A DNA stretch of 21,232 nt from Pseudomonadota bacterium (GTDB lineage Bacteria > Pseudomonadota > Alphaproteobacteria > Reyranellales > Reyranellaceae). The stretch lies in the NCBI GenBank assembly GCA_023416135.1, contig JAEZIF010000500.1, forward strand, positions 1 through 21,232. The letters are read 5' to 3'. Below, one piece after another: positions 6,485-14,560 of the stretch. Position numbers and translations under genes: made by a program. The notes under the pieces were generated by a model. The model was not told where the DNA came from and did not search any database. It worked only from the letters and a program-made list of their open reading frames with translations. Each line of letters opens with the position of its first letter. The first letter of the stretch is position 1.

Positions 6485-7831
6485 ATGCGCTATCTCCCTC
6501 TCACGCCGACCGACCGCCGCGACATGCTGGCAGCCGTCGGCGCAAAATCCGTCGACGACTTGTTCAAGGACGTGCCGGCCTCGGCACGATTGCCCGGCAA
6601 GGTCGCGGGCCTGCCCGACCATCTCGGCGAGCTGGAAGTCGAGCGCGCCTTCCAGGGCTACGCGGCGAAGAACGTCTCGCCGTCCACCGCGCCGTTCTTC
6701 ATCGGCGCCGGCGCCTACCGCCATCATGTGCCCTCGACCGTCGACTACATGATCCAGCGCGGCGAGTTCTTGACGTCCTACACGCCGTATCAGCCCGAGA
6801 TCACGCAGGGCACGCTGCAGTACCTGTTCGAGTTCCAGACGCAGGTCAGCCTTTTGACCGGCATGGAGGTGGCCAACGCCTCGATGTACGACGGCTCGAC
6901 GGCGGCGTCGGAAGCCGTGCTGATGGCCAACCGCATCACCCGGCGCACCAAGGCGTTGATCTCGGGCGGGCTCCATCCGCACTATCGCAGTATCATCGAG
7001 ACCACCGCGCACTGGCAGGGCTACAGTGCCGTCGCCGGCAAAGCCGATCCCGAGGGCTTGGAAGACCTGATCGCCAAGGTCGACAAGGAGACCTCGTGCG
7101 TGGTCGTGCAGAACCCGAGCTTCTTCGGCCATGTGCGAGACTTCACCAAGCTCGCCGCCGCCTGCCATGCCGCGGGCGCGCTGCTGATCGTGGTCGTGAC
7201 CGAAGTCGTGTCGCTCGGCCTCATCAAGTCGCCGGGCGAGATGGGCGCCGACATCGTGGTCTGCGAAGGCCAGTCGATCGGCAACGGGCTGGGCTTCGGC
7301 GGCCCCTATGTCGGCCTGTTCGCCACCCGCGACAAGTACGTCCGCCAGATGCCGGGCCGCCTGGTCGGCGAGACCGTCGATGCCGACGGCAAGCGCGGCT
7401 TCGTGCTGACCTTGAGCACCCGCGAGCAGCATATCCGCCGCGAGAAAGCGACCTCCAACATTTGCACCAACGCGGGCCTTTGTGCGCTCGCCTTCACGGT
7501 TCACCTGACCTTGCTGGGCGAGGCTGGCTTCCGTCGTCTAGCCGAGCTCAACCATGCCAAGGCGAGCGAGCTTGCCGATCGCGTGGCTGCTGTGCCCGGC
7601 GTAAAGCTGTTGAACGACAGCTTCTTCAACGAATTCACCGTGCGCCTGCCCAAGCCGGCCGCGCCGGTCGTCGAGGCGCTGGCCGACCGCCGCATCCTGG
7701 CAGGCGTTCCGGTGTCTCGGCTGATCCCTGACGATCCCTCTGTCGCGAACCTTCTGCTGCTGGCCGCCACCGAGACAGCGACCGATGCGGGCATGGGCCC
7801 GCTGATCGCCGCCCTGAAGGAGGTGTTGTGA
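6485..7831 (+). CDS. gcvPA: Glycine dehydrogenase (decarboxylating) subunit 1
   Basis: Subunit 1 of the two-subunit P protein. With subunit 2 it decarboxylates glycine in a PLP-dependent reaction and loads the remaining aminomethyl group onto GcvH. The 448-residue product begins MRYLPLTPTDRRDMLAAVGA, typical of the split type, followed by FFIGAGAYRHHVPSTVD, SYTPYQPEITQGTLQYLFEF, EVANASMYDGSTAASEA and GGPYVGLFATRDKYVRQMPG, then TREQHIRREKATSNICTN. It lacks the PLP lysine, as expected, because that residue is in subunit 2. The ATG at 6485 is 2 bases past the gcvH stop. Its TGA overlaps the gcvPB ATG by one base (TGATG at 7829-7833), so equal translation of the two subunits is likely. Confidence 0.96.
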   Translation: MRYLPLTPTDRRDMLAAVGAKSVDDLFKDVPASARLPGKVAGLPDHLGELEVERAFQGYAAKNVSPSTAPFFIGAGAYRHHVPSTVDYMIQRGEFLTSYTPYQPEITQGTLQYLFEFQTQVSLLTGMEVANASMYDGSTAASEAVLMANRITRRTKALISGGLHPHYRSIIETTAHWQGYSAVAGKADPEGLEDLIAKVDKETSCVVVQNPSFFGHVRDFTKLAAACHAAGALLIVVVTEVVSLGLIKSPGEMGADIVVCEGQSIGNGLGFGGPYVGLFATRDKYVRQMPGRLVGETVDADGKRGFVLTLSTREQHIRREKATSNICTNAGLCALAFTVHLTLLGEAGFRRLAELNHAKASELADRVAAVPGVKLLNDSFFNEFTVRLPKPAAPVVEALADRRILAGVPVSRLIPDDPSVANLLLLAATETATDAGMGPLIAALKEVL

Positions 7832-9441
7832 TGGTCCAGTCGCTCGATCGCTCGCAGGGTCGCAGTGGTGGCATCGCCACTGCCGCCGCCAACGACTCGG
7901 CCACCTTCACCGGCAACCGCGCGCTGCAGATCGAGGAGCCGCTGATCTTCGAGATGGGCCAGCCCGGGCGATGTGGCGTCGACCTTCCCGAGCCGCCCAA
8001 GGTCAAGGACCGCCTGAACGGCCTGAAGCGCGCCGGCGAGATCGGCCTGCCGGGTCTCTCCGAGCCGCAGGTGGTGCAGCACTACACGCGGCTCAGCCAG
8101 AAGAACTACGCCATCGACATGGGCGTCTATCCATTGGGCTCGTGCACGATGAAGCACAATCCCAGGATCAACGAGAAGGTGGCGCGGCTGGCGGGCATCG
8201 GCGACCTTCACCCCCTGCAGCCGGTCTCGACCGTGCAGGGCGCACTCGAATTGATCGATCGGTTGGCGCACTGGCTGAAGACGCTGACCGGCATGCCGGC
8301 CGTGGCGATGTCGCCGGCCGCCGGCGCGCATGGCGAGATGTGCGGCATGATGGCGATCGCGGCCGCCCTCGAAGCGCGCGGCGAGCGGGCCAAGCGCAAG
8401 GTCGTGCTGGCGCCGGAATCGGCCCATGGCACCAACCCGGCGACGGCGGCGGCGCTCGGCTTCATCGTCAAGCCGATCCCGGCCAACGATCGCGGCCGCG
8501 TTGATCTGGGTGCGCTCAAGGCCGCGTTGGGTCCGGCCAATGGCTCGGAGGTTGCGGCGATCATGCTGACCAACCCCAACACCTGCGGCCTGTTCGAGAA
8601 CGAGATCGTCGAGATTTCGCGGGCCGTGCACGATGCGGGCGCCTTCTTCTACTGTGACGGTGCCAACTTCAACGCCATCGTCGGCCGCGTGCGGCCGGGC
8701 GATCTCGGCATCGATTGCATGCACATCAACCTGCACAAGACGTTCTCGACGCCACATGGCGGCGGCGGGCCGGGCGCGGGGCCGGTGGTGCTGTCGGCGG
8801 CTCTGGCGCCTTACGCGCCCTATCCGTGGATCGTGAAGGACGGCGACACGTGGCGCGTCGCCGAGGACGGCACCCCTGTCGACGGCACGCCGTTGGGACG
8901 GCTGAAGGCGTTCCATGGCCAGATGGGCATGTTCACCCGGGCGCTCTCCTACATCATGAGCCACGGCGCCGACGGCCTGAAGCAGGCGTCCGAGGACGCC
9001 GTGCTCTCGGCCAACTACGTGATGGCGTCCCTGAAGGACGTCATGACGCCGTCCTTCGAAGGTCCGTGCATGCACGAGGCGCTGTTCGACGACAGCTTCC
9101 TCAAGGACACCGGGGTCAGCACGCTCGACTTCGCCAAGGCGATGATCGACGAGGGCTATCACCCGATGACCATGTACTTCCCGCTGGTCGTGCACGGCGC
9201 GCTGCTGATCGAGCCGACCGAGAGCCAGGCCAAGGAGGATCTCGACCTGTTCATCGGTGCGCTGCGCTCGCTGGCCGAACGGGCGAAGAGCGGAACCGCG
9301 GCCGAGGACTTCAAGGCGGCGCCGCGCTTCGCCCCGCGCCGTCGCCTTGACGAGACGCTGGCCGCCCGCAAGCCCGTGCTGCGCTGGCGCCCGTCGAACC
9401 ATCCGCCGGAAGGCGACCCGATGAAGCAGGCGGCGGAGTAG
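7831..9441 (+). CDS. gcvPB: Glycine dehydrogenase (decarboxylating) subunit 2
   Basis: The PLP-binding subunit of the split glycine decarboxylase, 536 residues. The cofactor lysine is Lys303 in INLHKTFSTPHGGGGPGAGP. Other conserved parts are YPLGSCTMKHNPRINEKVAR, AAGAHGEMCGMMAI, ESAHGTNPATAAALGF, MLTNPNTCGLFE and FEGPCMHEALFD. The first 40 residues are a poorly conserved extension (RSGGIATAAANDSATF) before NRALQIEEPLIFEMG, which is seen in many alphaproteobacterial members. ATG at 7831 is preferred to the GTG three bases earlier because it gives the TGATG coupling with gcvPA. It closes the operon; a perfect 10-bp hairpin spans its stop codon. The L protein is not encoded here and is normally shared with other dehydrogenase complexes. 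Confidence 0.96.
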   Translation: MVQSLDRSQGRSGGIATAAANDSATFTGNRALQIEEPLIFEMGQPGRCGVDLPEPPKVKDRLNGLKRAGEIGLPGLSEPQVVQHYTRLSQKNYAIDMGVYPLGSCTMKHNPRINEKVARLAGIGDLHPLQPVSTVQGALELIDRLAHWLKTLTGMPAVAMSPAAGAHGEMCGMMAIAAALEARGERAKRKVVLAPESAHGTNPATAAALGFIVKPIPANDRGRVDLGALKAALGPANGSEVAAIMLTNPNTCGLFENEIVEISRAVHDAGAFFYCDGANFNAIVGRVRPGDLGIDCMHINLHKTFSTPHGGGGPGAGPVVLSAALAPYAPYPWIVKDGDTWRVAEDGTPVDGTPLGRLKAFHGQMGMFTRALSYIMSHGADGLKQASEDAVLSANYVMASLKDVMTPSFEGPCMHEALFDDSFLKDTGVSTLDFAKAMIDEGYHPMTMYFPLVVHGALLIEPTESQAKEDLDLFIGALRSLAERAKSGTAAEDFKAAPRFAPRRRLDETLAARKPVLRWRPSNHPPEGDPMKQAAE

Positions 9442-9452
9442 GCTCCGCCGCC
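9429..9452. terminator. Perfect GC-rich hairpin across the gcvPB stop, possible terminator
   Basis: GGCGGCGGAG (9429-9438), loop TAGG, CTCCGCCGCC (9443-9452): ten perfect base pairs that include the gcvPB stop codon. It lies between the converging gcvPB and vapC. Neither side has a U-run, so it is not a textbook intrinsic terminator; it may protect the 3' end or act with other factors. Confidence 0.4.
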
Positions 9453-9454
9453 GT

Positions 9455-9858
9455 TCAGGGAGCCGCCGCGATATCCGTCGCGGTGAAGTCGTCGCCCTTG
9501 AACAGCAGAAGCAAGTTGTGACCGCGCGCCATGGCATAGGCGAAGCAGTCGCCGAGATTGAGGCGTGCAGGATGGCCGCCACCCTTGCCGTAGCGATCGA
9601 ACGCGAGGAGCGCCGTGCGGGTCTCCTGCTCAGTGATATCGGCGCATCGGATGTCGGCGACCTGCAGGAATTCGGCGACATCGGCCGCCGCCTGCTCGAT
9701 GGTCGTGCATGGCGGACCCGGCGAAGGCCCAGCGTCGCTTCGAAGACGGCGACGGGTGAGGTCAGGCGCATCCGCGCCCGTTCCAGCATGTCGGCGAACG
9801 TGCGGGCCTCGGGCTCGTCGTTCAGGATGGCGACGATGGCCGATGCATCGACGAACAT
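9455..9858 (-). pseudogene. vapC-like PIN-domain toxin disrupted by a frameshift
   Basis: PIN-domain toxins are Mg-dependent RNases. The first frame reads MFVDASAIVAILNDEPEART through VAVFEATLGLRR, with the first catalytic Asp (Asp4) and the Glu of VFEA. From about 9703 downward the similarity continues in another frame: TIEQAAADVAEFLQVADIRC, LNLGDCFAYAMARGHN, LLLLFKGDDFTATDIAAAP, ending TGA at 9457-9455. All expected acidic residues exist but in two frames. The total of 404 bases is one short of a 134-codon gene, so a single lost base near 9700-9716 explains it. A sequencing error is possible. It overlaps the upstream antitoxin remnant by one base (TGATG), the normal vapBC layout. Confidence 0.8.
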
Positions 9859-10100
9859 CAGTCGATCCCGCTCAACTCGTCATAGAAAGCCTTGTCCGCC
9901 TCCAAGCCCGTGGCCGGTCTCTGCCTGATCCTGTCTTGCAGGGGCCGCAGGCGGTCCCGCAGCGGTGTGCGCCGGTCGCGCCGTTGGAGCTCGTTCTCGA
10001 GCGCCAATTTCACGGCCTCCGTCTTGGTCTTTCCTTGCGAAAGCGCCGCGCGTTCGGCGGTAGGCCGACGATTGGTCCTGCTTCAATATACGACGATCAT
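9858..10100 (-). pseudogene. vapB-like antitoxin remnant with a damaged N-terminus
   Basis: The C-terminal two thirds are clear: AERAALSQGKTKTEAVKLAL, then ENELQRRDRRTPLRDRLRPL and TGLEADKAFYDELSGID, matching the Rv0623-like VapB antitoxins that neutralise PIN toxins, with TGA at 9860-9858. The GKTKTEAV motif is the end of the ribbon-helix-helix. Upstream the frame meets a TGA at 10085-10083, after an ATG at 10100 and only five codons, and the region between holds no family-like N-terminus in this frame. A partly plausible N-terminus can be assembled only by a frame change near 10050. The antitoxin is therefore probably not made in full, matching the broken toxin downstream. Limits of the remnant on the 5' side are approximate. 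Confidence 0.65.
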
Positions 10101-10114
10101 CGAAGGGGGCGAAT

Positions 10115-11152
10115 TTGCGCGTTTTCACCACACTGCCGCAGGAGAACCTGGCCACGGTTGGCCAGGCCGCGCAGGCCATCGAGGCAACCGGTTACACGGG
10201 CGTCAGCACCCAGGAGAACCGGCACGATCCGTTCCTGTCGCTGGCGGTCGCGGGTGCGGCGACGAAGAGAATCGAACTGCACACCGGCGTGGCCATCGCC
10301 TTCGCGCGCTCGCCCATGGCCGTGGCCAATGTCGGCTGGGACCTGGCGTCGAGCTTCGGCGCCGAGCGCGTGACCATCGGCATCGGCAGCCAGGTGCGTG
10401 CCCACAACGAGCGGCGCTTCTCGGTGCCGTGGTCGCCGCCGGCCCCGCGCATCCGCGAGTATGTCCAGGCGGTCCGGGCAATCTGGAAGTCGTGGAAGGA
10501 CGGCAGCAAACTCGACTACGAGGGCAAGCACTATCGCTTCACGCTGATGACGCCCAACTTCGTGCCAGAGCCCTATGACGGCCCGTTGCCGCGGCTCGGC
10601 GTTGCCGCCGTCGGTCCGGTCATGCTGAAGGTCGCGGCGGAAGAGTCCGACGACGTGAAGCTCCATTCGTTCTGCACCAGGAAGTACCTCGAGCAGAACA
10701 TCATGCCGATCATCAACGCGGGCCTCGCCGCGCGCGGCCGCGCTCGCGAGAGCTTCGAGATCTCCGGCGGCGGCTTCGTCGTCACCGGCAAGGATGACGA
10801 GGCGGTCGCCAGGCTGTTCGACTGGGTGCGCTATCGCGTGGCCTTCTATGGCTCGACGCCGGCCTACTGGCCGGTATTCGAGGTGCACGGGCTGGGCGAT
10901 CTCGGCCGCAAGCTCAACGCAATGACCCGCGCCGGCCAGTGGGACCAGATGGCGAAGGAGGTGTCGGACGACGTCGTGCACCTGTTCGCCGCCGTTGGTC
11001 GTCACGACCAGATCGCCAGGGCGATCGAACATCGCTTCGGCGGCTTGGTCGATTCGATCGGCGCCAGCGCCAACTCGGCGAAGCCGTCCGACATGCCGCC
11101 CGACCTGTTGCAGGACCTGGCGAAGATCGCGACGGTCTACAGGCACGCCTGA
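10115..11152 (+). CDS. LLM-class flavin-dependent oxidoreductase (F420-type family)
   Basis: A 345-residue TIM-barrel oxidoreductase of the luciferase-like monooxygenase superfamily. Features are GQAAQAIEATGYTGVSTQE near the start, ELHTGVAIAFARSPMAVANV, the substrate/cofactor region SSFGAERVTIGIGSQVRAHN, ERRFSVPWSPPAPRIREYV and YEGKHYRFTLMTPNFVPEP. It resembles the subfamily annotated as F420-dependent in actinobacteria (MSMEG_2256-like). In proteobacteria such proteins may use FMN or F420, and the sequence does not decide. The start is TTG at 10115 with GGGGG at 10105-10109 upstream. The stop TGA directly abuts the stop of the convergent GMC gene (TGATCA at 11150-11155). Substrate unknown. 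Confidence 0.85.
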   Translation: MRVFTTLPQENLATVGQAAQAIEATGYTGVSTQENRHDPFLSLAVAGAATKRIELHTGVAIAFARSPMAVANVGWDLASSFGAERVTIGIGSQVRAHNERRFSVPWSPPAPRIREYVQAVRAIWKSWKDGSKLDYEGKHYRFTLMTPNFVPEPYDGPLPRLGVAAVGPVMLKVAAEESDDVKLHSFCTRKYLEQNIMPIINAGLAARGRARESFEISGGGFVVTGKDDEAVARLFDWVRYRVAFYGSTPAYWPVFEVHGLGDLGRKLNAMTRAGQWDQMAKEVSDDVVHLFAAVGRHDQIARAIEHRFGGLVDSIGASANSAKPSDMPPDLLQDLAKIATVYRHA

Positions 11153-12757
11153 TCAGTCGAACAAATTCGCCAGCCGCTGCTTCATCTGGTCGGCGATGTA
11201 GAGCGCCACGGCCTGGATGGTCGAGGTCGGGTTCACGCCGCCGCCGGTGACGAAGACGCTGCCGTCGACGATGAACAGGTTCTTCACGTCGTGGCAGCGG
11301 CCCCATTCGTTGACCACCGAGCGCTCGGGATCGCGGCCCATGCGCGCCGTGCCCAGCAGGTGGCCGGGATAGTTCAGTGCGGTGCGCGAGCAGAACAGGC
11401 GCGTGGCGCCGGCCGCGGCCAGTATCTCCTCGGCGCGGGCGATGCCGTGCTCCATCATGCGGCGCGTGTTCTCGCCGATCGTGTAGTCGATCCTCGGCGC
11501 GGGGATGCCGTTGCTGTCCTTCAGCTCGGGATCGAGCGTGACGCGGTTGTGCGCCTCCGGCAGGTCGTCGCAGGCGACGCCGATGCCGACGCGATGGTCG
11601 AGCAACTCGCGAAAGGCGCTGTGATGATCCCGCCCCCAGGGAAGCTGGCCGGCCGCCGCGCCGATGATCGCCTGCGTCGCCGGTCCGGTGCCGCGGCCGA
11701 ACTGCAGCGTGTAGCCGCGCACGAAGTCGCGGCCGGGATCGGTCTCGTAGAACTGCTTGCTCCACAGGCAGGTGATCGGGCCGCGCCCGCCGTCCAGCGG
11801 AGAATCGACATAGCCCGACACGATTGGCCAGGGATGCAGCATCAGGTTTCGGCCGACCAGGCCCGAGGAGTTGGCCAGGCCGTCGGGGAAGCGGCCCGAC
11901 GCCGAGTTCAGCAGCAGGCGCGGCGTGCCGACGCCGTTGCAGGCCACGATCACCACCTCGGCCGGCTGGAAATGCTCCCTGCCGTCGGCATCGTAGTAGA
12001 TTGCGCCGGATGCCATGCCGTGTTTGTCGGTGGTGATCTCGCGCACCCGCGACCGCGTCCGCAGTTCGACACCGCCGCGCAGCGCCAGCGGCCAGTAGGT
12101 GATGTCGGTGCTGGCCTTGGCGCCCTGCGCGCAGCCCGGCGTGCAGTGACCGATATTGATGCAGGCGGCTCGGCCGTCATAGGCGGTGGTGGCGATGGTC
12201 GTGTCCGACGGCCACCAATGCCAGCCGAGCTTGTTCATCGCCGTGGCGTAGCGTGTGCCGGTACGGCCGAGCGGGATCGGCGGCATCGGCGGATGGCGCG
12301 GCGGCACGCCGGGATCGCCGGCGAGGCCCGACACGCCCATCATGCGGTCGTTCTCCTCGTAGAACCTCTCGAGCGCCCAGTAGTCGATCGGCCAGTCATC
12401 GGCCACGCCATCGAGCGACTTCACCCTGAAGTCGGAGGGATGCAGGCGCGGCCAGTGCGCCGTGTAGATCAGCGTGCCGCCGCCGACCCCGTTGAAGTTG
12501 GCGACCTTCATCGGCGAGGCGTCGTCGTTGACCGGATAGTCGGTGTCGCGGCCGCGCCGGTTGGGGCTGATGTCGAAGTCGGTGTAGCGCCGGGCCTCCC
12601 AGTCGCGGCCGTTGCTGGGGAAGTCGGTCGACTTCATCCAGTCGCCCTGCTCGAGGCAGAGGATGCGCATCCTGGTCTCGGCGAGACTCCAGGCGACGGC
12701 GGCGCCCGAGGCGCCGGAGCCGATGATGAGGACATCGACCCGTTCGTTGCCGCTCAT
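11153..12757 (-). CDS. GMC family FAD-dependent oxidoreductase
   Basis: A 534-residue flavoprotein of the glucose-methanol-choline family, in the branch that includes gluconate 2-dehydrogenase and other membrane-coupled sugar/alcohol dehydrogenases. The FAD site is VDVLIIGSGASGAAVAWSLA (residues 7-26). Then come FNGVGGGTLIYTAHWPRLHP, the cysteine-containing CINIGHCTPGCAQGAKASTD, VVIVACNGVGTPRLLLNSAS and a C-terminal block with GHLLGTARMGRDPERSVVNE, VKNLFIVDGSVFVTGGGVNP and TSTIQA. No signal peptide is evident. The ATG at 12757 overlaps the stop of the upstream subunit 3-like gene by four bases (ATGA), so the two are expected to form a complex. A cytochrome c subunit, common in gluconate dehydrogenases, is absent here. 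Substrate not predictable. Confidence 0.9.
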   Translation of the reverse strand: MSGNERVDVLIIGSGASGAAVAWSLAETRMRILCLEQGDWMKSTDFPSNGRDWEARRYTDFDISPNRRGRDTDYPVNDDASPMKVANFNGVGGGTLIYTAHWPRLHPSDFRVKSLDGVADDWPIDYWALERFYEENDRMMGVSGLAGDPGVPPRHPPMPPIPLGRTGTRYATAMNKLGWHWWPSDTTIATTAYDGRAACINIGHCTPGCAQGAKASTDITYWPLALRGGVELRTRSRVREITTDKHGMASGAIYYDADGREHFQPAEVVIVACNGVGTPRLLLNSASGRFPDGLANSSGLVGRNLMLHPWPIVSGYVDSPLDGGRGPITCLWSKQFYETDPGRDFVRGYTLQFGRGTGPATQAIIGAAAGQLPWGRDHHSAFRELLDHRVGIGVACDDLPEAHNRVTLDPELKDSNGIPAPRIDYTIGENTRRMMEHGIARAEEILAAAGATRLFCSRTALNYPGHLLGTARMGRDPERSVVNEWGRCHDVKNLFIVDGSVFVTGGGVNPTSTIQAVALYIADQMKQRLANLFD

Positions 12758-13224
12758 TTGGCCTGCTCCTCGCGATCGTCGCGCCACAGCTTCGGTCGGT
12801 GGCGCACCGTCTCGAGCAGCGACCAGTCGCCCTGTTCCACCGTATAGCCGCGCGGGAAGGGCGGCCCGGCCTCGTGGCCCAACGACCGCAGCACGCGGTC
12901 GTCGCGGTAGTAGGCACCGAGGATCACCCGGCCGAGCGCGCCGGCCGCCGCGCCCCCCGAGGCATACCAGTCGCCGATCAGCGCTTCCCGGCGAGCGCGA
13001 TCGAGCGCCGCGAAGCCGCCATCCGCGCGTCCGGCGATCGCCGCCAGCGCGGCGCGGACCATCGGCAGGTCGCGGCCGATCGACGTCACGATGTCGTCGA
13101 GGATGGCGGGATCGTCGGCGCCGGGCACGCCGAGCGTGGCGTCGGCGGGGATCATGGTGCCTGCGACGTCGCACAGGCCGCGGAGTTCATCGCTGGAGAG
13201 GCTGGCGTCGGCGGAGCTGTCCAT
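12754..13224 (-). CDS. Gluconate 2-dehydrogenase subunit 3-like protein
   Basis: A 156-residue protein resembling the small (gamma) subunit of gluconate 2-dehydrogenase type enzymes. Visible family features are the opening SSDELRGLCDVAGTMIPADA, then GVPGADDPAILDDIVTSIGR, the middle helix FAALDRARREALIGDW and the C-terminal VILGAYYRDDRVLRSLGHEA with GPPFPRGY. Unlike many members it has no Tat or Sec signal, so if the complex is periplasmic its export is unexplained; a cytoplasmic complex is possible. It is the first gene of a two-gene operon with the GMC flavoprotein (4-base overlap). The ATG at 13224 is the only sensible start. The upstream 130 bases up to the atp terminator must hold the promoter, which I could not pick out. 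Confidence 0.8.
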   Translation of the reverse strand: MDSSADASLSSDELRGLCDVAGTMIPADATLGVPGADDPAILDDIVTSIGRDLPMVRAALAAIAGRADGGFAALDRARREALIGDWYASGGAAAGALGRVILGAYYRDDRVLRSLGHEAGPPFPRGYTVEQGDWSLLETVRHRPKLWRDDREEQAK

Positions 13225-13353
13225 CCGCCGACGCTATCATCCCGCGATGGTCGGCGGCACTGCTCGTGGGCGGCGATCACGGCCTCGAGGCCCTTCTACT
13301 GGTTGGCGGACGATCCCTGCCGGCACTCGGTGTCGCGCTCCCTCCTGCCGCGG

Positions 13354-13386
13354 CAAAGAAAAGCCCCCGCCTTGCGACGGGGGCTC
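13354..13386 (-). terminator. Rho-independent terminator of the atp operon
   Basis: Read on the minus strand: AGCCCCCG, an 8-base loop, CGGGGGCT (plus-strand arms 13362-13369 and 13378-13385), followed by TTTTCTTT (13361-13354). It lies 37 bases after the atpF stop and matches a classic intrinsic terminator. Confidence 0.88.
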
Positions 13387-13422
13387 CAGGTAGCCCGCGA
13401 TTGTTGTTTGCGGGAAACCGGT

Positions 13423-13947
13423 TCAGTGCAGCTTGCGCGGCAACTCGGCGATCGCCTCGTCGATCAGCGCCTGCGTGCGGCCCTGGCCGACCTGCTCCTT
13501 GAGCAGGCTGCGGGTGGCAGCGAGCGCCACGTCGACGGTCATGTTGCGGACCTCGCGCGCCGCCTGGGCCTCGGCCTGGGCGATGCGGTCCTTGGCCTGC
13601 TGCTCGCGGCGCGCGATCAGCGCCTCGCGTTCCTCGGCGGCATGGCGGGCCATGCGCTCGGTCTCCTGGCGCGCCTGCGCCACGATCTCCTGAGCCAGCC
13701 GCGCCGAATCGGCGAGGCTCTTCTGGGCGTCGTCGCGCGCCTTCTGCGCCTCGGCCCGCAGCTTCTCGGCCTCTCCGAGGACGCGGGCGATCAGCGCACT
13801 GCGGTCGTCGAGCAGCTTGGTGATGCCCGCCGTCAGCTTCTTGCCGGTGATCGCCAGAAACAGCACGAAGGCGACGGCGACCCAGAAGGTCGGGTCGGAG
13901 AAGAGGCCGCCGCCCTGCGCGTCGGCCGCCCATGCGGTGCTGATCAT
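13423..13947 (-). CDS. atpF: ATP synthase Fo subunit b
   Basis: Subunit b of the peripheral stalk, 174 residues, joining the membrane part to F1. A short polar N-terminus (MISTAWAADAQGGG) precedes the single membrane segment FWVAVAFVLFLAITG (about 22-36). After that comes a long charged coiled coil (KKLTAGITKLLDDRSALIAR, LGEAEKLRAEAQKARDDAQK and AREVRNMTVDVALAATRSLL). The ATG at 13947 overlaps the stop of the preceding b' gene by four bases (ATGA). It is the last gene of the Fo operon and is followed by an intrinsic terminator. Alphaproteobacteria use b and b' as a heterodimer, which this gene pair provides. Confidence 0.94.
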   Translation of the reverse strand: MISTAWAADAQGGGLFSDPTFWVAVAFVLFLAITGKKLTAGITKLLDDRSALIARVLGEAEKLRAEAQKARDDAQKSLADSARLAQEIVAQARQETERMARHAAEEREALIARREQQAKDRIAQAEAQAAREVRNMTVDVALAATRSLLKEQVGQGRTQALIDEAIAELPRKLH

Positions 13948-14552
13948 CGGGTGCCTGCCTTTGCCGCGGCCTCGACGGCGCGCCCGACCTGGCCGGCGTC
14001 GGCCGGACCCACGAGCTTGCCGAGCACGGCCGTGGCGATTTCCGCCGACATGCCGGTCAGGCCGGTCATCGCCTGGCTACGCTGATCGGCGATGCGCTTC
14101 TCGGCCGCAGTGATGTCGGCCGCGAGCTTGTCGCCGATCTCGTGCATCCTGGCCGTGGTCTCCTTGGCCGCCGTGTCGGCGGCCGCGCGGACGAGCTGCG
14201 AGGCCTCGCCGCGCGCGGCGGTCAGGGCCTTCTCCTGCTCGGCGGCGGCGACGCGCGCGGCGTCGTTGGCCTTCTGGGCCGCGTCGAGATCGCTCTGGAT
14301 CTTGGCTTCACGGCTCTCGATGGTCTTGCCGATGCGCGGCAGCACCACCTTGGCCATCAGGAAGTAGAGCACCGCGAAACACACCACCAACCAGAAGATC
14401 TGGTTGGGGAAGTGGGCGGGATTGAACTGCGGCATGCCGGTCGAGCCCTGAGCGTCGGCCGCCAGGGCAGGACCGACGCCCGCCAGGCCGGCCCCGATGA
14501 GGCCGACCAGGAAAGCCGCCGCCGTCCGGATCCGGAATGCCGGAACGGGCAC
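13944..14552 (-). CDS. atpF2: ATP synthase Fo subunit b'
   Basis: The second stalk subunit, found in photosynthetic and alphaproteobacterial ATP synthases. From the GTG at 14552 it is 202 residues. The N-terminal 35-40 residues look like a hydrophobic leader (AAAFLVGLIGAGLAGVGPAL ending AADAQG), then FNPAHFPNQIFWLVVCFAVL, the membrane segment, and a coiled coil beginning LPRIGKTIESREAKIQSDLD. The Asn-Gln-Ile-Phe-Trp motif at the membrane entry is typical of b'. The GTG lies 8 bases after the atpE stop with only a weak Shine-Dalgarno; the frame is open through atpE, so the start is not secure. It overlaps atpF by 4 bases. The symbol varies between databases (atpF2, atpG, atpX). Confidence 0.9.
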   Translation of the reverse strand: MPVPAFRIRTAAAFLVGLIGAGLAGVGPALAADAQGSTGMPQFNPAHFPNQIFWLVVCFAVLYFLMAKVVLPRIGKTIESREAKIQSDLDAAQKANDAARVAAAEQEKALTAARGEASQLVRAAADTAAKETTARMHEIGDKLAADITAAEKRIADQRSQAMTGLTGMSAEIATAVLGKLVGPADAGQVGRAVEAAAKAGTR

Positions 14553-14560
14553 GACCGAAC

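Noticed and set aside
7501..9858. A 785-codon open frame antisense to gcvPB, beginning with a PIN-domain N-terminus
   Set aside because: Only the first ~49 codons are real vapC sequence; after the frameshift the frame is out of register and then simply runs antisense to gcvPB, as expected in GC-rich DNA.
12758..13174. Upstream extension of the GMC oxidoreductase to 13174
   Set aside because: It is out-of-frame translation of the subunit 3-like gene; the FAD motif begins a few residues after the ATG at 12757.
13277..13933. A 218-codon minus-strand frame overlapping atpF
   Set aside because: Arg-rich shadow of the atpF coding sequence that also reads through the atp terminator.
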